NCBI GenBank assembly: GCA_937880795.1
Contig: CALGRQ010000104.1
Span: 1 to 8,301 of the forward strand
Reading direction: 5' to 3'
DNA: 8,301 nucleotides
Source of the DNA: an uncultured Dyadobacter sp.
GTDB lineage: Bacteria > Bacteroidota > Bacteroidia > Cytophagales > Spirosomataceae
The notes below the pieces were generated by a model that was not told the DNA's origin, did not search any database, and saw only the letters and a list, made by a program, of their open reading frames with translations. Below, one piece after another: positions 1 to 7,283 of the stretch. Position numbers and translations under genes: made by a program. The stretch's first letter is position 1, and the number at the start of each line of letters is the position of its first letter.

Positions 1-1331
1 TTTTTTTCAAAATAACTACTGTTGCAGGCCAGGACTGGTGCAGCGGCTCTAAAACCAAAAATAGGGTCTTCAACCGTACCCACACTACCCTTACGTATGT
101 TTTCAAAGAAATCATTGAAGTGGATGGCATGCGAATCATCCGTTTTAGGAGCCTCAAACCTTACCTCTTTAACCGGCTCGGCTTTACGGGTATTTTCTGG
201 ATATTGGGCATCATATTGTTTTTTGAATGCCGCTTGTTCCTTCTCCGAAAAAGTATTGTAGCTATCATAACCGCCATAGCCCGGTGCTTGGGGTAATTTT
301 TTTCGGGTTAAGATCAAATTATTTTCCGTAAACTCAATTTGTCCTTCCGTTCCAATTATCCTTGTATTGTTCGCTATGGCTCCGGCGTTGGCGAAGTTTA
401 CCCGTAACACCATCTGGAAATTGGCATGAAGATCTGTTTTGGGGTAATCAAGAATGGAAACCAGAACATCGGGAACATCACGGCCATCCTTCCAATAGCT
501 AAGTTCACCGGATGAAAAAATGCGTTGTGGTCCCAGAGAACCTGTTACAAAGTGAACCCCCGTGATAAGGTGTACAAACAAGTCGCCTGCTACACCGGTG
601 CCATAATCGCGATAATTACGCCATCTGAAAAAGCGTTTCGCGTCGAACGGAACCTTGGGTGCATCTCCCAAAAATTCATCCCAGTCCAGTGTTGTTAAGG
701 AGGCGTCTGTAGGTATGGAGTAGTTCCAGGCTCCGATGGCGTTAAAGCGGTCGTTGTTGGATTCAACATAGTTAATCTCCCCTATATCACCTGCTTGGAA
801 AAGTCTCTTAGCTTCTTTAAAAGCTGCGGAACTTATGCGCTGGCTGCCTACTTGCATGGTTTTTCCTGATTTTTTCCAGGCATCAATCACCGACAAACCT
901 TCATTGATATGATGTACCATGGGTTTTTCGCAGTATACATGTTTTCCAGCCTTCAACGACTCCTTCGTAATGTGGTCGTGCCAATGGTCGGGAGTAACCA
1001 CCAAAACTGCATCTACATCTTTCCTTTCAAGAATTTGACGATAGTCTCTGGTTGTAAAAACATCTTTTCCATACAATTCTTTTACGCGTGTTAAACGTCC
1101 GTCGTATAAGTCCGCGGCAGCAACAAATTCAGTATTTCCGGCACGCAGTGCAGCTTTTGTATCGCTATGCCCCTGAATACCCATGCCGATGGTGGCAAAC
1201 CTAATTTTATCGTTAGGGCTTATTTTCTTTAAATCTCGAATAATGTTAAAGGGCTTAGCGATAGAGTCGGTGGCCAGTAGTGCCGAGGCGGCAGTTACAT
1301 TTTTAATAAAATTTCTTCTGTTAAAGGACAT
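1..1331 (-). CDS. Gfo/Idh/MocA family oxidoreductase, Tat-exported (partial, C-terminus off left edge)
   Basis: NAD(P)-dependent sugar dehydrogenase family protein; 443 codons are visible and no stop is reached. The N-terminus has a twin-arginine motif, NRRNFIK (residues 4-10), followed by an Ala/Leu-rich stretch, so export by Tat in folded, cofactor-loaded form is likely. The Rossmann glycine motif is G49-M-G51-I-Q-G54, TPDHWHDH spans 113-120, and the family hallmark E135-K136-P137 carries the catalytic-type Lys. The C-terminal domain shows GVAGDLFVH (246-254), with the His typical of this family, and HAIHFNDFFENIRKG (401-415). At this length little should be missing from the 3' end. It lies 39 bp downstream of the DUF1080 gene on the same strand, so co-transcription is likely. 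In related Bacteroidota clusters such enzymes oxidise the C3 hydroxyl of glycosides to 3-keto forms; that substrate here is inference. Confidence 0.93.
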   Translation of the reverse strand, partial: MSFNRRNFIKNVTAASALLATDSIAKPFNIIRDLKKISPNDKIRFATIGMGIQGHSDTKAALRAGNTEFVAAADLYDGRLTRVKELYGKDVFTTRDYRQILERKDVDAVLVVTPDHWHDHITKESLKAGKHVYCEKPMVHHINEGLSVIDAWKKSGKTMQVGSQRISSAAFKEAKRLFQAGDIGEINYVESNNDRFNAIGAWNYSIPTDASLTTLDWDEFLGDAPKVPFDAKRFFRWRNYRDYGTGVAGDLFVHLITGVHFVTGSLGPQRIFSSGELSYWKDGRDVPDVLVSILDYPKTDLHANFQMVLRVNFANAGAIANNTRIIGTEGQIEFTENNLILTRKKLPQAPGYGGYDSYNTFSEKEQAAFKKQYDAQYPENTRKAEPVKEVRFEAPKTDDSHAIHFNDFFENIRKGSVGTVEDPIFGFRAAAPVLACNSSYFEK

Positions 1332-1370
1332 AGAAGTGAATGGGTTAGGTATAAAATAATAAATGTTCGA

Positions 1371-2009
1371 TTACAGCTCCTGAATCTGGATTTCCTTAAA
1401 GGCCACGAGTGCTTTTCCCCCCCCGTGAATTTGTAAGCCTATAAGTCCGGATTGCGGAATGCTTTTATCGTTTTCGGTATAATCAACGGTAAGGGTCTCG
1501 TTTAAATATATTTTAATACGGCCCTTTTCACTACGCACCCGGTAGTTGTTCCAGTCATTCGGTTTCAAAATGCGCGTAACTAATTCGGGTTCAGGAGCAA
1601 TTAAAGTTTTATTTCTTCTGGATTCATCGTATAAGCTTGCCCAAAATTTATCCCCAAGATCTGCCTGATAGCCCGTCATTTCATAGGCTGGGTTGGCAAT
1701 ACGTTTGCTATGGAACTGAACACCTGTGTTTACGAATCCCTCCGTACCCAGTAATTTAAATTTTAGTTTCAAATCAAAATCTGAGTACGTTTTACGCGTA
1801 CATAAAAACTCATTATGGGGAACCTCTTTCTCCAGGGAACCACCGGTAATAGCACCGTCTACAATTTTCCAGGTACTGGTAGTATCACCTTCCCAGCCGT
1901 GGAAGTTTTTTCCATTAAAAAGGATTTCAGGCTTTCGATCCAACGCGGGAATACATCCTATAAGCAGCAAAACACTTATCAGCATGTAGTTTATACAATT
2001 GTTTCTCAT
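1371..2009 (-). CDS. DUF1080 (3-keto-disaccharide hydrolase family) lipoprotein
   Basis: A 212-residue protein of the DUF1080 family (PF06439), a concanavalin-like beta-sandwich; members act on 3-keto-glycosides. The N-terminus is a lipoprotein signal with lipobox L16-I-G-C19, so the mature protein should be lipid-anchored in the envelope. The family opening LFNGKNFHGWEGD is at residues 30-42. W, HSKR (101-104), GYQADLG (113-119) and the closing GLIGLQIHGGG segment are also typical. The length suits a single DUF1080 domain with no fused module. The start at 2009 is chosen because it gives the complete lipoprotein signal; no Shine-Dalgarno is visible, as usual in this phylum. It is the first gene of a minus-strand pair with the Gfo/Idh/MocA dehydrogenase. 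The GGG codons near the 3' end form a run of eight G on the coding strand. Confidence 0.92.
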   Translation of the reverse strand: MRNNCINYMLISVLLLIGCIPALDRKPEILFNGKNFHGWEGDTTSTWKIVDGAITGGSLEKEVPHNEFLCTRKTYSDFDLKLKFKLLGTEGFVNTGVQFHSKRIANPAYEMTGYQADLGDKFWASLYDESRRNKTLIAPEPELVTRILKPNDWNNYRVRSEKGRIKIYLNETLTVDYTENDKSIPQSGLIGLQIHGGGKALVAFKEIQIQEL

Positions 2010-2103
2010 GATATATGTTGTAAATGGAAATCATTAAAAGTCTGGTATATAGGCACTACACCATAGAAAAACATTTTTGCGGCGATTATACTTGAATTGA
2101 CCA

Positions 2104-2132
2104 CAAATTATGATTCTAATATTTCCCTTCAA
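2104..2132 (-). promoter_or_regulatory. Candidate promoter for the DUF1080-oxidoreductase unit
   Basis: On the minus strand TTG (2132-2130) is followed after 19 bp by TAATTTG (2110-2104), close to the Bacteroidota -33/-7 pattern TTTG-N19-21-TAnnTTTG but one base short inside the -7 box. Transcription from here would give a leader of about 90 nt. A sigma70-like TATAAT lies further downstream without a matching -35. This is pattern matching only. Confidence 0.28.
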
Positions 2133-2196
2133 GCGAAACATGGTGTAAGCGGGTTTTATGTTTTACTAAGATGTTATATTTAATTGATCATCCTGC

Positions 2197-2204
2197 TATA
2201 TTTA
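2197..2204 (+). promoter_or_regulatory. Candidate -7 box ahead of the histidine kinase gene
   Basis: TATATTTA matches TAnnTTTG at seven of eight positions and stands 5 nt before an ATG at 2210. The downstream context GCGTCATGAA is shared with the MFS leader promoter on the other strand (7417 to 7408). No convincing -33 TTTG is present at 19-21 bp. Confidence 0.3.
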
Positions 2205-2209
2205 GCGTC

Positions 2210-2272
2210 ATGAAGTGGTACTCACGAACCCTGTTACACCCGGTTCAAACAGAAATAAAATTATGGATATAA
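2210..2272 (+). CDS. Possible 20-residue upstream ORF overlapping the kinase start
   Basis: A small open frame of 20 codons begins with ATG (MKWYSRTLL...) and ends at TAA 2270-2272, in a different frame from the kinase. Its stop overlaps the likely kinase ATG (2263) by 10 nt, an arrangement that would permit translational coupling. It starts 5 nt after a -7-like box, so it would be the first AUG on the transcript. There is no homology evidence and its length could arise by chance. Confidence 0.2.
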   Translation: MKWYSRTLLHPVQTEIKLWI

Positions 2273-2547
2273 GTGATCCAAAACAACTGCGAGAAGCTGA
2301 ACAAGCTATTGAGAGGTTGTCATTGCTTTCTAAGGCTACGCATGATGTTATTTGGGATTGGGATCTGCTAAATAATACGCTGTGGTGGAACGACGGTATT
2401 AACTACGTGTTCGGGTATAATACTTCTGATTTAGAGCCAGGTGCAGAATCCTGGTATAATCGTATTCACCCCAACGACAAGGATCGGATCTTGAAGTCGG
2501 TGCACGAGGTTATTGACCGAGGTGGCTCAACATGGTCTGGTGATTAG
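2263..2547 (+). CDS. 5' fragment of the kinase: N-terminus and most of PAS 1
   Basis: As the sequence stands, the first reading frame yields 94 residues (MDISDPKQLREAEQAIERL... to ...STWSGD) and stops at TAG 2545-2547. It contains the helix leading into PAS 1 and the strands up to just before the YRFLRADG segment, which continues in frame +1 at AGG 2546. The fragment alone would be an incomplete PAS fold. In-frame upstream extension to GTG 2215 would add 16 residues with no domain support. Confidence 0.55.
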   Translation: MDISDPKQLREAEQAIERLSLLSKATHDVIWDWDLLNNTLWWNDGINYVFGYNTSDLEPGAESWYNRIHPNDKDRILKSVHEVIDRGGSTWSGD

Positions 2548-4654
2548 GTTTCTGCGCGCCGACGGTACTTTTGCTTACGTGCATGATCGGGGCTATACCG
2601 TTTATGAGGGTAACCGGGTAATCCGCATGTTGGGTTCGGTACATGATGTAACAGCTACCGTGCTCCATAAGCAGGCTAGAGAGGAAAGTGAAGAAAAGCT
2701 ACGTTTTGCCCTTCAATCAGCCCAATTGGGTATATGGAATCTAAATCCCTCTACAAATATCATTGAATGGGATGAACGTTGTCGGGAGCTTTTTGGGTTT
2801 ACCAAAGACACTTTTATCACCTATGACAATTGCTTCCAGAATATACACTCCGACGATAGGCAACGTGTGGATGAAGCGGTAAAGGAGGCAATAAATCCGG
2901 AATCGAATGGGGCGTACAGTATACAGTTTCGTACCTGTGGAGCCGATGGCCATACCCTACACTGGTTGCATTGTAGTGGACAAGCCTATTTTAGGGATAA
3001 TGTGGCTTACCGGTTTTCAGGTATTGCGCAGGATATAACACAGCAAATTTCGAGCCAAGAGAAGGCGTATTTCTCTGATCAGCAGGCTACCATGGCGATA
3101 GAAGGTACGGGGGCTGGATCATTCTTGATCGATTTGAGCACGAACAAAATCGTCTATTCGTCCACAATGGCTAAAATTCTTACGGGTGGAACCAACGAAA
3201 GGCTCACAAGAAATGTGTTCATTCAGCACGTGCATAGTGATGATATAGGAAGAAGAGACGCCGCATATAAGATAGCAGCCAAAACAGGAGAATTAAATTA
3301 CGAGTCACGGTTTGTTTGGCCCGATGGTTCCGTGCATTGGGTTAAAGTGATTGGTCGATTTCTGTACGACAAATCTGGAAAACCATTGTCTTTGTCAGGC
3401 ATTGTACTGGATATCAGCGATCGTATGGAGGTGGAGCAGCTACTTCGTAACAGTGAAGAGTCACTGCGAAGTATGATTGAACAAGCACCTGTGGCGACGG
3501 CCCTCTTCGTGGGAACCGACATGATAATAGATACAGTGAATGAGGCAATGCTGAAATTTTGGGGTAAAAATGACAAAATAGTAGGAATGCCGCTGCGCAA
3601 GGCGGTTCCGGAATTAGTCGGTCAACCTTTTCTGAATATTCTCGATCAAGTATATAAAACTGGTGAAACATTCCAAGACTACGGAGTACCTGCCAATTTG
3701 TTGGTGAACGGAGCTTTGCAAAAGGTTTACTTTAATTACACCTATAAACCGCTTAGAAACAAAAAGGGCGAAGTCTTTGCCATCATGGATATGTCCATTG
3801 ACGTAACGGCCCAGGTGATGGCCAGTAAAAAATTGAAAGAAAGTGAAGAAAGATATCGCCAACTGGCCGACGAACTGGAACAACGTGTTCAGGAAAGAAC
3901 ACAAGAACTGCAAGTTGCCAATATAGAATTACAGGACTCCAATAGTAATCTTGAACAATTTGCTTACGTGGCCAGCCACGATTTACAGGAACCGCTTCGC
4001 AAAATTCAGTCCTTTGGGTCTAGACTGGAAACCATGTATAGTGACACGCTGGATACAACGGGTACTTTTATGTTGAATAGAATGCAGGATGCTTCCAGAA
4101 GAATGTCGTTGATGATCGATGATTTACTGACGTATTCCAGACTTAACAATAAAGAGGCCAGCGTTGGTTTGGTTGATTTAAATAAGGTTTTTAAAGAGGT
4201 TATATTAGCTTTGGAAATCAGGATTCAGGATCATGACGCCATTATTGATATAGAGGAAATGCCTATCATCTTTGGTAATGACGGACAGTTGGTTCAACTT
4301 TTTCAGAATTTGGTTAGCAACGCAATTAAGTATCGGGTGCCCGATCGCCCACCTATTGTTAAAATAAGCGCAAAACCGGTGGGTGCCGAGGAGCTAGCAA
4401 GTATCCCTCAATTGCTATCCACCAGGCGCTATACCAAAATCATGATTGAGGATAATGGTATAGGTTTTGAAGAGAAATATACTGAACGGATATTCCAGAT
4501 GTTTCAGCGGTTACATGGAAAAGCGGAGTATGACGGATCGGGAATAGGCCTAGCGCTATGCAAGAAGGTGGTACAAAATCACAATGGATATATAACCGCA
4601 CAAAGTGAAATGGGGGAAGGATCTGTATTTATCACTTACCTCCCCCTGCCTTAA
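2513..4654 (+). CDS. 3' fragment of the kinase: end of PAS 1, PAS 2-4, HisKA, HATPase_c
   Basis: This is the long open frame carrying everything from RFLRADGTF onward. It formally opens at TTG 2513, but its first residues are an out-of-frame reading of PAS 1 and are unlikely to be real. The first in-frame ATG is 2627 (MLGSVHDVT), at the last strand of PAS 1; reinitiation there would give a 675-residue kinase with three PAS domains and an intact catalytic core. The core has every motif needed for activity, so the damage may remove one sensor domain rather than the enzyme. It ends 3 bp before the stop of the convergent acetyltransferase gene. Confidence 0.7.
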   Translation: MTEVAQHGLVIRFLRADGTFAYVHDRGYTVYEGNRVIRMLGSVHDVTATVLHKQAREESEEKLRFALQSAQLGIWNLNPSTNIIEWDERCRELFGFTKDTFITYDNCFQNIHSDDRQRVDEAVKEAINPESNGAYSIQFRTCGADGHTLHWLHCSGQAYFRDNVAYRFSGIAQDITQQISSQEKAYFSDQQATMAIEGTGAGSFLIDLSTNKIVYSSTMAKILTGGTNERLTRNVFIQHVHSDDIGRRDAAYKIAAKTGELNYESRFVWPDGSVHWVKVIGRFLYDKSGKPLSLSGIVLDISDRMEVEQLLRNSEESLRSMIEQAPVATALFVGTDMIIDTVNEAMLKFWGKNDKIVGMPLRKAVPELVGQPFLNILDQVYKTGETFQDYGVPANLLVNGALQKVYFNYTYKPLRNKKGEVFAIMDMSIDVTAQVMASKKLKESEERYRQLADELEQRVQERTQELQVANIELQDSNSNLEQFAYVASHDLQEPLRKIQSFGSRLETMYSDTLDTTGTFMLNRMQDASRRMSLMIDDLLTYSRLNNKEASVGLVDLNKVFKEVILALEIRIQDHDAIIDIEEMPIIFGNDGQLVQLFQNLVSNAIKYRVPDRPPIVKISAKPVGAEELASIPQLLSTRRYTKIMIEDNGIGFEEKYTERIFQMFQRLHGKAEYDGSGIGLALCKKVVQNHNGYITAQSEMGEGSVFITYLPLP

Positions 4655-4657
4655 GGG

Positions 4658-4960
4658 CTAAGAACCCTCCTTCGGCGTCCAAAGATCTTTATACAGTTCG
4701 GGATGTCGCTTGAACTGAGCGTGTACATATGGACACAATGGTACCACTTGAAGTTTGTTTTCACGCGCATGTTTAACCATGGCTTCCAATAAGACTTTTG
4801 CAAATCCCTTGCCTTCGTGTTTTGGATCCACTTCTGTATGATATACAGTTAGCGCATTACCCGAAACGCTCATTGCCATCTCTCCTATTTTTTCATTGTT
4901 CTCTTCCAGGATAAGGGCTCCCCTTCCTTTTTGTCCCGGTTCCCATTTAACCTCTGCCAT
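4658..4960 (-). CDS. Small GNAT-fold N-acetyltransferase (COG2388 / PF14542 type)
   Basis: A 100-residue single-domain protein of the short GCN5-related family related to YjdJ. Recognisable parts are the beta-strand segment GALILEENNEKIGEMAM (14-30), the acetyl-CoA loop VDPKHEGKGFAKVLLEAMV (44-62) with H48-E-G-K-G52 standing in for the usual R/Q-x-x-G-x-G/A, and the family C-terminal signature PLCPYV (74-79) followed by FKRHPELYKDL. The length is normal for this family. Biochemical substrates of COG2388 proteins are generally unknown; acetyl-CoA binding is expected. The gene stands alone on the minus strand, divergent from the esterase and convergent with the kinase. No lipid or signal sequence is present, so it is cytoplasmic. 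Confidence 0.9.
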   Translation of the reverse strand: MAEVKWEPGQKGRGALILEENNEKIGEMAMSVSGNALTVYHTEVDPKHEGKGFAKVLLEAMVKHARENKLQVVPLCPYVHAQFKRHPELYKDLWTPKEGS

Positions 4961-5009
4961 AGTTGTAGTATATGCGTTATTAATGATTGAATTTTTCGAA
5001 AAGGTAATT

Positions 5010-5040
5010 CAAAATTTAGACATTTTGAGTGATAGCCCAA
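5010..5040 (-). promoter_or_regulatory. Candidate promoter for the acetyltransferase gene
   Basis: On the minus strand TTG (5040-5038), 19 bp of spacer, then TAAATTTTG (5018-5010). This resembles TTTG-N19-TAnnTTTG with one extra base in the -7 box. A start about 5 nt downstream would leave a leader of roughly 45 nt. Confidence 0.3.
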
Positions 5041-5096
5041 CCTTGTGATTCATTTAATAAGGTATGGAAATAGTTTCAAACCTAAATTTTCTGTGC

Positions 5097-5131
5097 TTTG
5101 GTATCGTCAAAGTTTGTACCAATATAATTTG
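5097..5131 (+). promoter_or_regulatory. Candidate promoter for the esterase gene
   Basis: TTTG (5097-5100), a 22-bp spacer, then TATAATTTG (5123-5131), again a -7-like box with three bases between TA and TTTG. It would start transcription about 38 nt before the ATG at 5174. TTGGTA (5098-5103) and TACCAA (5117-5122), a 6-bp inverted repeat, lie within it and could be an operator, although such short repeats are common by chance. Confidence 0.3.
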
Positions 5132-5173
5132 TCAATATATTGAATACCTAATCAGTATTTAATAATCTTCAGA

Positions 5174-6049
5174 ATGTTTATAAAGGTTGCTTCCACATGT
5201 TTATTGTTAGTGATTACTCTGGTTTCAGCACAAGGCCAGGTGATAACGGACTCTCTACTCATAGATGACCACTACCGCGTGTTTTACTTTAAAAAGCCCG
5301 GTTCCAATGGAAAAAATGGAAGTTTGGTTTTTGCGATTCACGGCTCAGGTGGTGACCCGCTCAACTTTATGAAAAATGCGGCAAAACTTGAAGACCGCTC
5401 GGTTTTGGATAACTTCATCTTGGTGTATCCAAAAGGTTATAAATCATTTTGGAATGAATGCAGGAAAGCTTCGACGGTGGAGGCAAACCAGATAAATATC
5501 AATGAAGAGAAATTTTTTGGTGCGATGATCACTTATTTTAAGGAGAATTATGGCATCAATGAAAAGCAGGTTTTTGCTTCGGGTTTTTCCGGCGGAGGGC
5601 AAATGGCTTATAAAATGGCGATTACGATGCCGGGTACGTTTAGGGCAATATGTGCCATGGTGGCAAACATGCCCACACCAGACAACATGGATTGTGTAGA
5701 ATCCAAAGTGGCAGTTCCTACGCTCATTATCAATGGGGCCGCAGATCCGGTTAATCCACATATAGGGGGTGAAATGAAGTCTGCCGGCTTAACATTGGGC
5801 ACGGTGCAATCTACGGAACAATCATTCACCTATTGGAGTAAGCTTGCGGGTTACAGGGGCTCACCTAAGAAAGAGACCTTATCGGATCCAGATACAAACA
5901 ACCAGATTACGGTGGATAAGTATAGCTACAAACAGCGAAAAAGGCCCGAGGTAACCCTACTGGTTGTCAACAATGGGAAACATGAGTTTCAGAAAGATAT
6001 CGACTTCTTTACCGAAGCGTGGTCATTTTTTAAACGGCAAATGAAGTAG
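5174..6049 (+). CDS. Secreted alpha/beta-hydrolase esterase of the PHB depolymerase / feruloyl esterase type
   Basis: A 291-residue protein resembling COG3509/LpqC esterases. A classical signal peptide covers residues 1 to about 20 (FIKVASTCLLLVITLVSAQG), so the enzyme should be periplasmic or secreted. The oxyanion segment is FAIHGSGGD (53-61). The nucleophile is Ser139 in G137-F-S-G-G141, the acid is probably Asp191 in NGAADPVNP, and the catalytic His is His270 in NNGKHEF. All three triad members are therefore present in the expected order and spacing. It consists of the catalytic domain only, without an appended binding module. Family members cleave short polyhydroxyalkanoate or feruloyl/acetyl esters; the substrate here cannot be told from sequence. 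It is monocistronic, and its stop is 3 bp from the stop of the convergent MFS gene. Confidence 0.9.
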   Translation: MFIKVASTCLLLVITLVSAQGQVITDSLLIDDHYRVFYFKKPGSNGKNGSLVFAIHGSGGDPLNFMKNAAKLEDRSVLDNFILVYPKGYKSFWNECRKASTVEANQININEEKFFGAMITYFKENYGINEKQVFASGFSGGGQMAYKMAITMPGTFRAICAMVANMPTPDNMDCVESKVAVPTLIINGAADPVNPHIGGEMKSAGLTLGTVQSTEQSFTYWSKLAGYRGSPKKETLSDPDTNNQITVDKYSYKQRKRPEVTLLVVNNGKHEFQKDIDFFTEAWSFFKRQMK

Positions 6050-6052
6050 CGA

Positions 6053-7270
6053 TCAACAGTTTACAAGTGTTGCTCTGCGAAACAGCAGTTTGAAACCGGT
6101 AGCTGCACTTAAACACACGAAAATAAGCGCTATCCAGAGGGCGTTATAACCCCAGGTGGCCGCTATATATCCGCAACTGGCCGGCCCAACTACCTGAGCG
6201 ATGGCCCAGGATAGTTGGTAGGCTGCCGAATATTTTCCTCTGTTTTGTTCTGCTGCTCGACTCATTACAATGGTAGTGATGTAAGGCAATGTTAGCATTT
6301 CACCCAAAGTGAATAGTAAAACGGCAAAGGCACCGGTAATTAGTGCCGGAATGCCCGGTATCAGTAGATTCAAGAAGCAAACCGCGGTGGCCAGTACTCC
6401 TGCAATGATATACCAATGATCGGCTTTTTTGTTGGTCATAAATTGTATAAAAACCATTTCAAAAAGTGCAATAACGACACCGTTCATACCAATAAGAATA
6501 CCGATGGTAGCTTCGCCGATATGCATTTCTTCTTTCCAGTAAACAGGCACCAGCCGGAACATGACTACAAAAGCCATCATATAAACTGTTACTAAACCTA
6601 TAAAACGGATAAAGAAAATATCCCGCCAGGGTGAAAGTGCAAGAGGTTCCTCCTCATTAGTTGGTTTCTCTTGCACCGCTTTTACTGCATCAGGCAGTAG
6701 GACGAGAATTAATAAGCCGGCCAAAATATAAACGGCCCCATCGACCCAAAAGAGCAGGTGGTAGTCTATGGCAGCCAGGATCCCTCCTACCGATGTTCCA
6801 AATCCAAATCCTAAGTTGGTTGCCAATCTGTTCAGGGCATAGGACCTTGTCATGTTTTCCCTCGTAGAATAAGCGGCAATGGCCGAGTTATTGGCTGGTT
6901 TGAAGGCTTCTACGAAAAAACTCAATACAACCGTTAGTGCGCATAAGAGGTTAAAATCATCAACATGCCCAAATAAGACAAACAACAATCCACTGATGAT
7001 CAGGCTAATAATTTGAACAGGGCGAAAACCTATTTTATCGGTTAGAAACCCGCCTGCCATAGCGCCTAATACTGACCCTATCCCAAAAAGTGTAATCACC
7101 AGACCTGCGTCGGCAATACTACGATGCATGCTTTGGGTAATGTACATGCTCATAAAAGGTACTGCCATATAGCCACACCTATTGATGAGTACCACCAAAC
7201 TTAGTAACCAGGCTTCACGGCTTAATCCACTAAATGAAGTTCTGTAACTACGTATAATTCTTTTAACCAT
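6053..7270 (-). CDS. Major facilitator superfamily transporter (DHA-like efflux candidate)
   Basis: A 405-residue inner-membrane protein with alternating hydrophobic segments consistent with 12 transmembrane helices and a central cytoplasmic loop (about 197-215, KAVQEKPTNEEEPLALSPW). MFS motif A is GGFLTDKIGFRPV (73-85) between helices 2 and 3, with the conserved Asp of the G-x-L-x-D-x-x-G-x-R pattern. The N-terminus (RSYRTSFSGLSREAWLLS) runs directly into helix 1 with no signal peptide. Length and layout fit the drug:H+ antiporter-type families, but the substrate is unknown. The 5' leader carries a peptide ORF and a terminator-like hairpin just before the ATG, suggesting the gene is normally attenuated and induced by a ligand that affects translation. 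That inducible-efflux reading is inference. Confidence 0.92.
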   Translation of the reverse strand: MVKRIIRSYRTSFSGLSREAWLLSLVVLINRCGYMAVPFMSMYITQSMHRSIADAGLVITLFGIGSVLGAMAGGFLTDKIGFRPVQIISLIISGLLFVLFGHVDDFNLLCALTVVLSFFVEAFKPANNSAIAAYSTRENMTRSYALNRLATNLGFGFGTSVGGILAAIDYHLLFWVDGAVYILAGLLILVLLPDAVKAVQEKPTNEEEPLALSPWRDIFFIRFIGLVTVYMMAFVVMFRLVPVYWKEEMHIGEATIGILIGMNGVVIALFEMVFIQFMTNKKADHWYIIAGVLATAVCFLNLLIPGIPALITGAFAVLLFTLGEMLTLPYITTIVMSRAAEQNRGKYSAAYQLSWAIAQVVGPASCGYIAATWGYNALWIALIFVCLSAATGFKLLFRRATLVNC

Positions 7271-7283
7271 GGCTATATAACAG

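Larger units (their letters stand above)
2010..2209. other. Divergent intergenic region, no gene seen
   Basis: This A+T-rich gap lies between the divergently transcribed DUF1080 and histidine-kinase genes. No credible coding frame is seen on either strand. It should hold promoters for both directions. TACACCAT (2057-2064) and ATGGTGTA (2140-2147) form an 8-bp inverted repeat 75 bp apart, which is weak evidence for an operator. Confidence 0.6.
2263..4654 (+). pseudogene. Four-PAS cytoplasmic sensor histidine kinase, disrupted by a frameshift at about 2545
   Basis: Reading frame 1 to 2544 and then frame 2 gives one 797-residue kinase (numbers assume two bases restored). Three tandem PAS_3-type domains sit at about 18-131, 147-261 and 276-387. 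Each has an H-x-x-D motif (HPND, HSDD, HSDD), a DG turn and a closing D-I/V-T/S. A fourth PAS is at about 397-519, a coiled coil at 522-564, and HisKA follows with SHDLQEPLRKI and phospho-acceptor His573 (codon 3977-3979). The HATPase_c domain has its N box at N687, G1 DNGIG at 731-735 and G2 GSGIG at 759-763. There are no membrane segments, so it should sense a cytoplasmic signal. No response regulator adjoins it, making it an orphan. The break is either a real mutation or a sequence error. ATG 2263 is preferred over GTG 2215 as start. Confidence 0.8.

Noticed and set aside
22..261. Plus-strand open frame opposite the oxidoreductase
   Set aside because: It lies opposite conserved Gfo/Idh/MocA coding sequence and shows no protein family features.
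2075..2092. TATAAT on the minus strand as a sigma70 -10 box for DUF1080
   Set aside because: No -35-like hexamer lies at 16-18 bp, and the phylum's housekeeping sigma prefers TAnnTTTG.
2057..2147. 8-bp inverted repeat TACACCAT / ATGGTGTA as a regulator site
   Set aside because: The arms are 75 bp apart, and an 8-bp match in a 205-bp gap is not far from chance expectation.
2536..2551. Programmed +1 frameshift in the kinase gene
   Set aside because: GAT TAG G offers no slippery codon: Asp-tRNA on GAU would have to re-pair with AUU. There is also no upstream stimulatory SD-like element, and the residue missing at the junction (Tyr of D-Y-R) argues for a deletion.
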